This document shows, in pieces, positions 6,168 to 6,350 of a stretch of DNA of 6,350 bases (position 1 is the first letter of the stretch; the number at the start of each line of letters is the position of its first letter). A model generated the notes under the pieces. It was not told where the DNA came from. It saw only the letters and a program-made list of their open reading frames with translations, and did no database searches. The stretch lies in NCBI GenBank assembly GCA_913062665.1, contig CAJXVY010000024.1, forward strand, positions 1 to 6,350. Reading direction: 5' to 3'. The position numbers were made by a program, and so were the translations under genes. The stretch is from an uncultured Micrococcales bacterium (lineage in GTDB: Bacteria > Actinomycetota > Actinomycetes > Actinomycetales > Microbacteriaceae).

Positions 6168-6307
6168 TGCCTCTACCATCCGGACTTTTACCGTCGGTTT
6201 TGGAATTTCACCAAATCAACCGCCTTGACCTTCCCCGCTGGCTGCGGAGGATCAAGTCGGGTCGCGGACTTTCACCGCCGGTTCAGATTTTCACTGACCC
6301 CGAAGCA
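6168..6307 (-). ncRNA. FMN riboswitch aptamer (RFN element) upstream of ribD
   Basis: This leader RNA binds FMN and controls the riboflavin operon by feedback. Read on the minus strand, the conserved RFN blocks appear in the expected order. The closing helix P1 pairs UGCUUC (6307-6302) with GAGGCA (6173-6168). Then come GGGG and a UCAG/CUGA arm, the core ACCGGCGGUGAAAGUCCGC near 6283-6264, a variable arm with CUUGA/UCAAG pairing and a short CCGC/GCGG tip at 6235-6247, the arm GGUGAAAUUCC at 6212-6202, and the second core GACGGUAAAAGUCCGGAUGG near 6195-6176. The two similar CGGUNAAAGUCC boxes are hallmarks of this class. Position (about 56 bases from ribD) and direction agree with control of ribDEBAH. 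The exact ends are set by P1 and may shift by a few bases. Confidence 0.95.
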
Positions 6308-6315
6308 CACTTAGA

Positions 6316-6344
6316 ACAATACTCCTTTTTGCTCAGTTATTCCG
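6316..6344 (-). promoter_or_regulatory. Possible rib operon promoter
   Basis: A TATTGT hexamer at 6321-6316 on the minus strand fits a -10 box (TANNNT). It would place the transcription start near 6309, just before the first strand of the aptamer's closing helix, which is where a riboswitch leader should begin. No good -35 element is seen at 16-18 bases spacing (the region reads roughly CGGAAT). Support is therefore mainly positional, and the right window edge limits what can be seen upstream. Confidence 0.35.
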
Positions 6345-6350
6345 ATTAGG

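Noticed and set aside
6164..6349. Plus-strand open frame of about 61 codons at the right edge.
   Set aside because: It lies across the antisense strand of the FMN riboswitch, and its composition is explained by that RNA. It has no recognisable protein motif.
1..6350. A hidden new defence, mobile or phage system.
   Set aside because: All genes are collinear metabolic or transport genes with similar composition. No repeats, integrase, transposase, toxin-antitoxin pair or CRISPR units were seen on either strand.

Overview
The window is a compact, one-directional gene block: every supported gene lies on the minus strand, so transcription runs from the right edge to the left. It starts with an FMN riboswitch leader (about 6307 to 6113). 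A complete four-gene riboflavin operon follows in the order ribD, ribE, ribBA, ribH. Then come a small four-helix membrane protein of unknown function, an ABC half-transporter of the exporter type, and the first 185 codons of a kynureninase gene (kynU) that runs off the left edge.

The rib genes form a complete route from GTP and ribulose 5-phosphate to riboflavin, apart from the phosphatase step, which is usually done by unlinked HAD enzymes. RibBA makes the pyrimidine precursor and dihydroxybutanone phosphate. RibD deaminates and reduces the pyrimidine, RibH makes lumazine, and RibE dismutates lumazine to riboflavin. The four genes are chained by 4, 1 and 4 base start/stop overlaps, which points to translational coupling. 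The leader carries a recognisable FMN aptamer. Between it and ribD lies a hairpin that would bury the ribD ribosome binding site, so control is probably translational: high FMN would shut off ribD and, through coupling, the genes behind it.

The three downstream genes are separated by 30, 55 and 15 bases with no convincing terminator, so they could share the rib transcript at least in part. Their connection to riboflavin is not shown by the sequence. A 10 bp inverted repeat covers the end of the ABC gene just before kynU.

Organism: the fused RibBA, the gene order, GTG starts and RibD sequence details suggest an actinobacterium. The base composition is only near balanced by eye, which is low for that phylum. 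A streamlined freshwater or marine member of the Microbacteriaceae (Luna-type lineages) would fit, but this is inference. I see no mobile element, CRISPR array, tRNA, rRNA or defence system. The window is mostly ordinary metabolism, and the most interesting parts are the riboswitch platform and the unexplained downstream neighbours.
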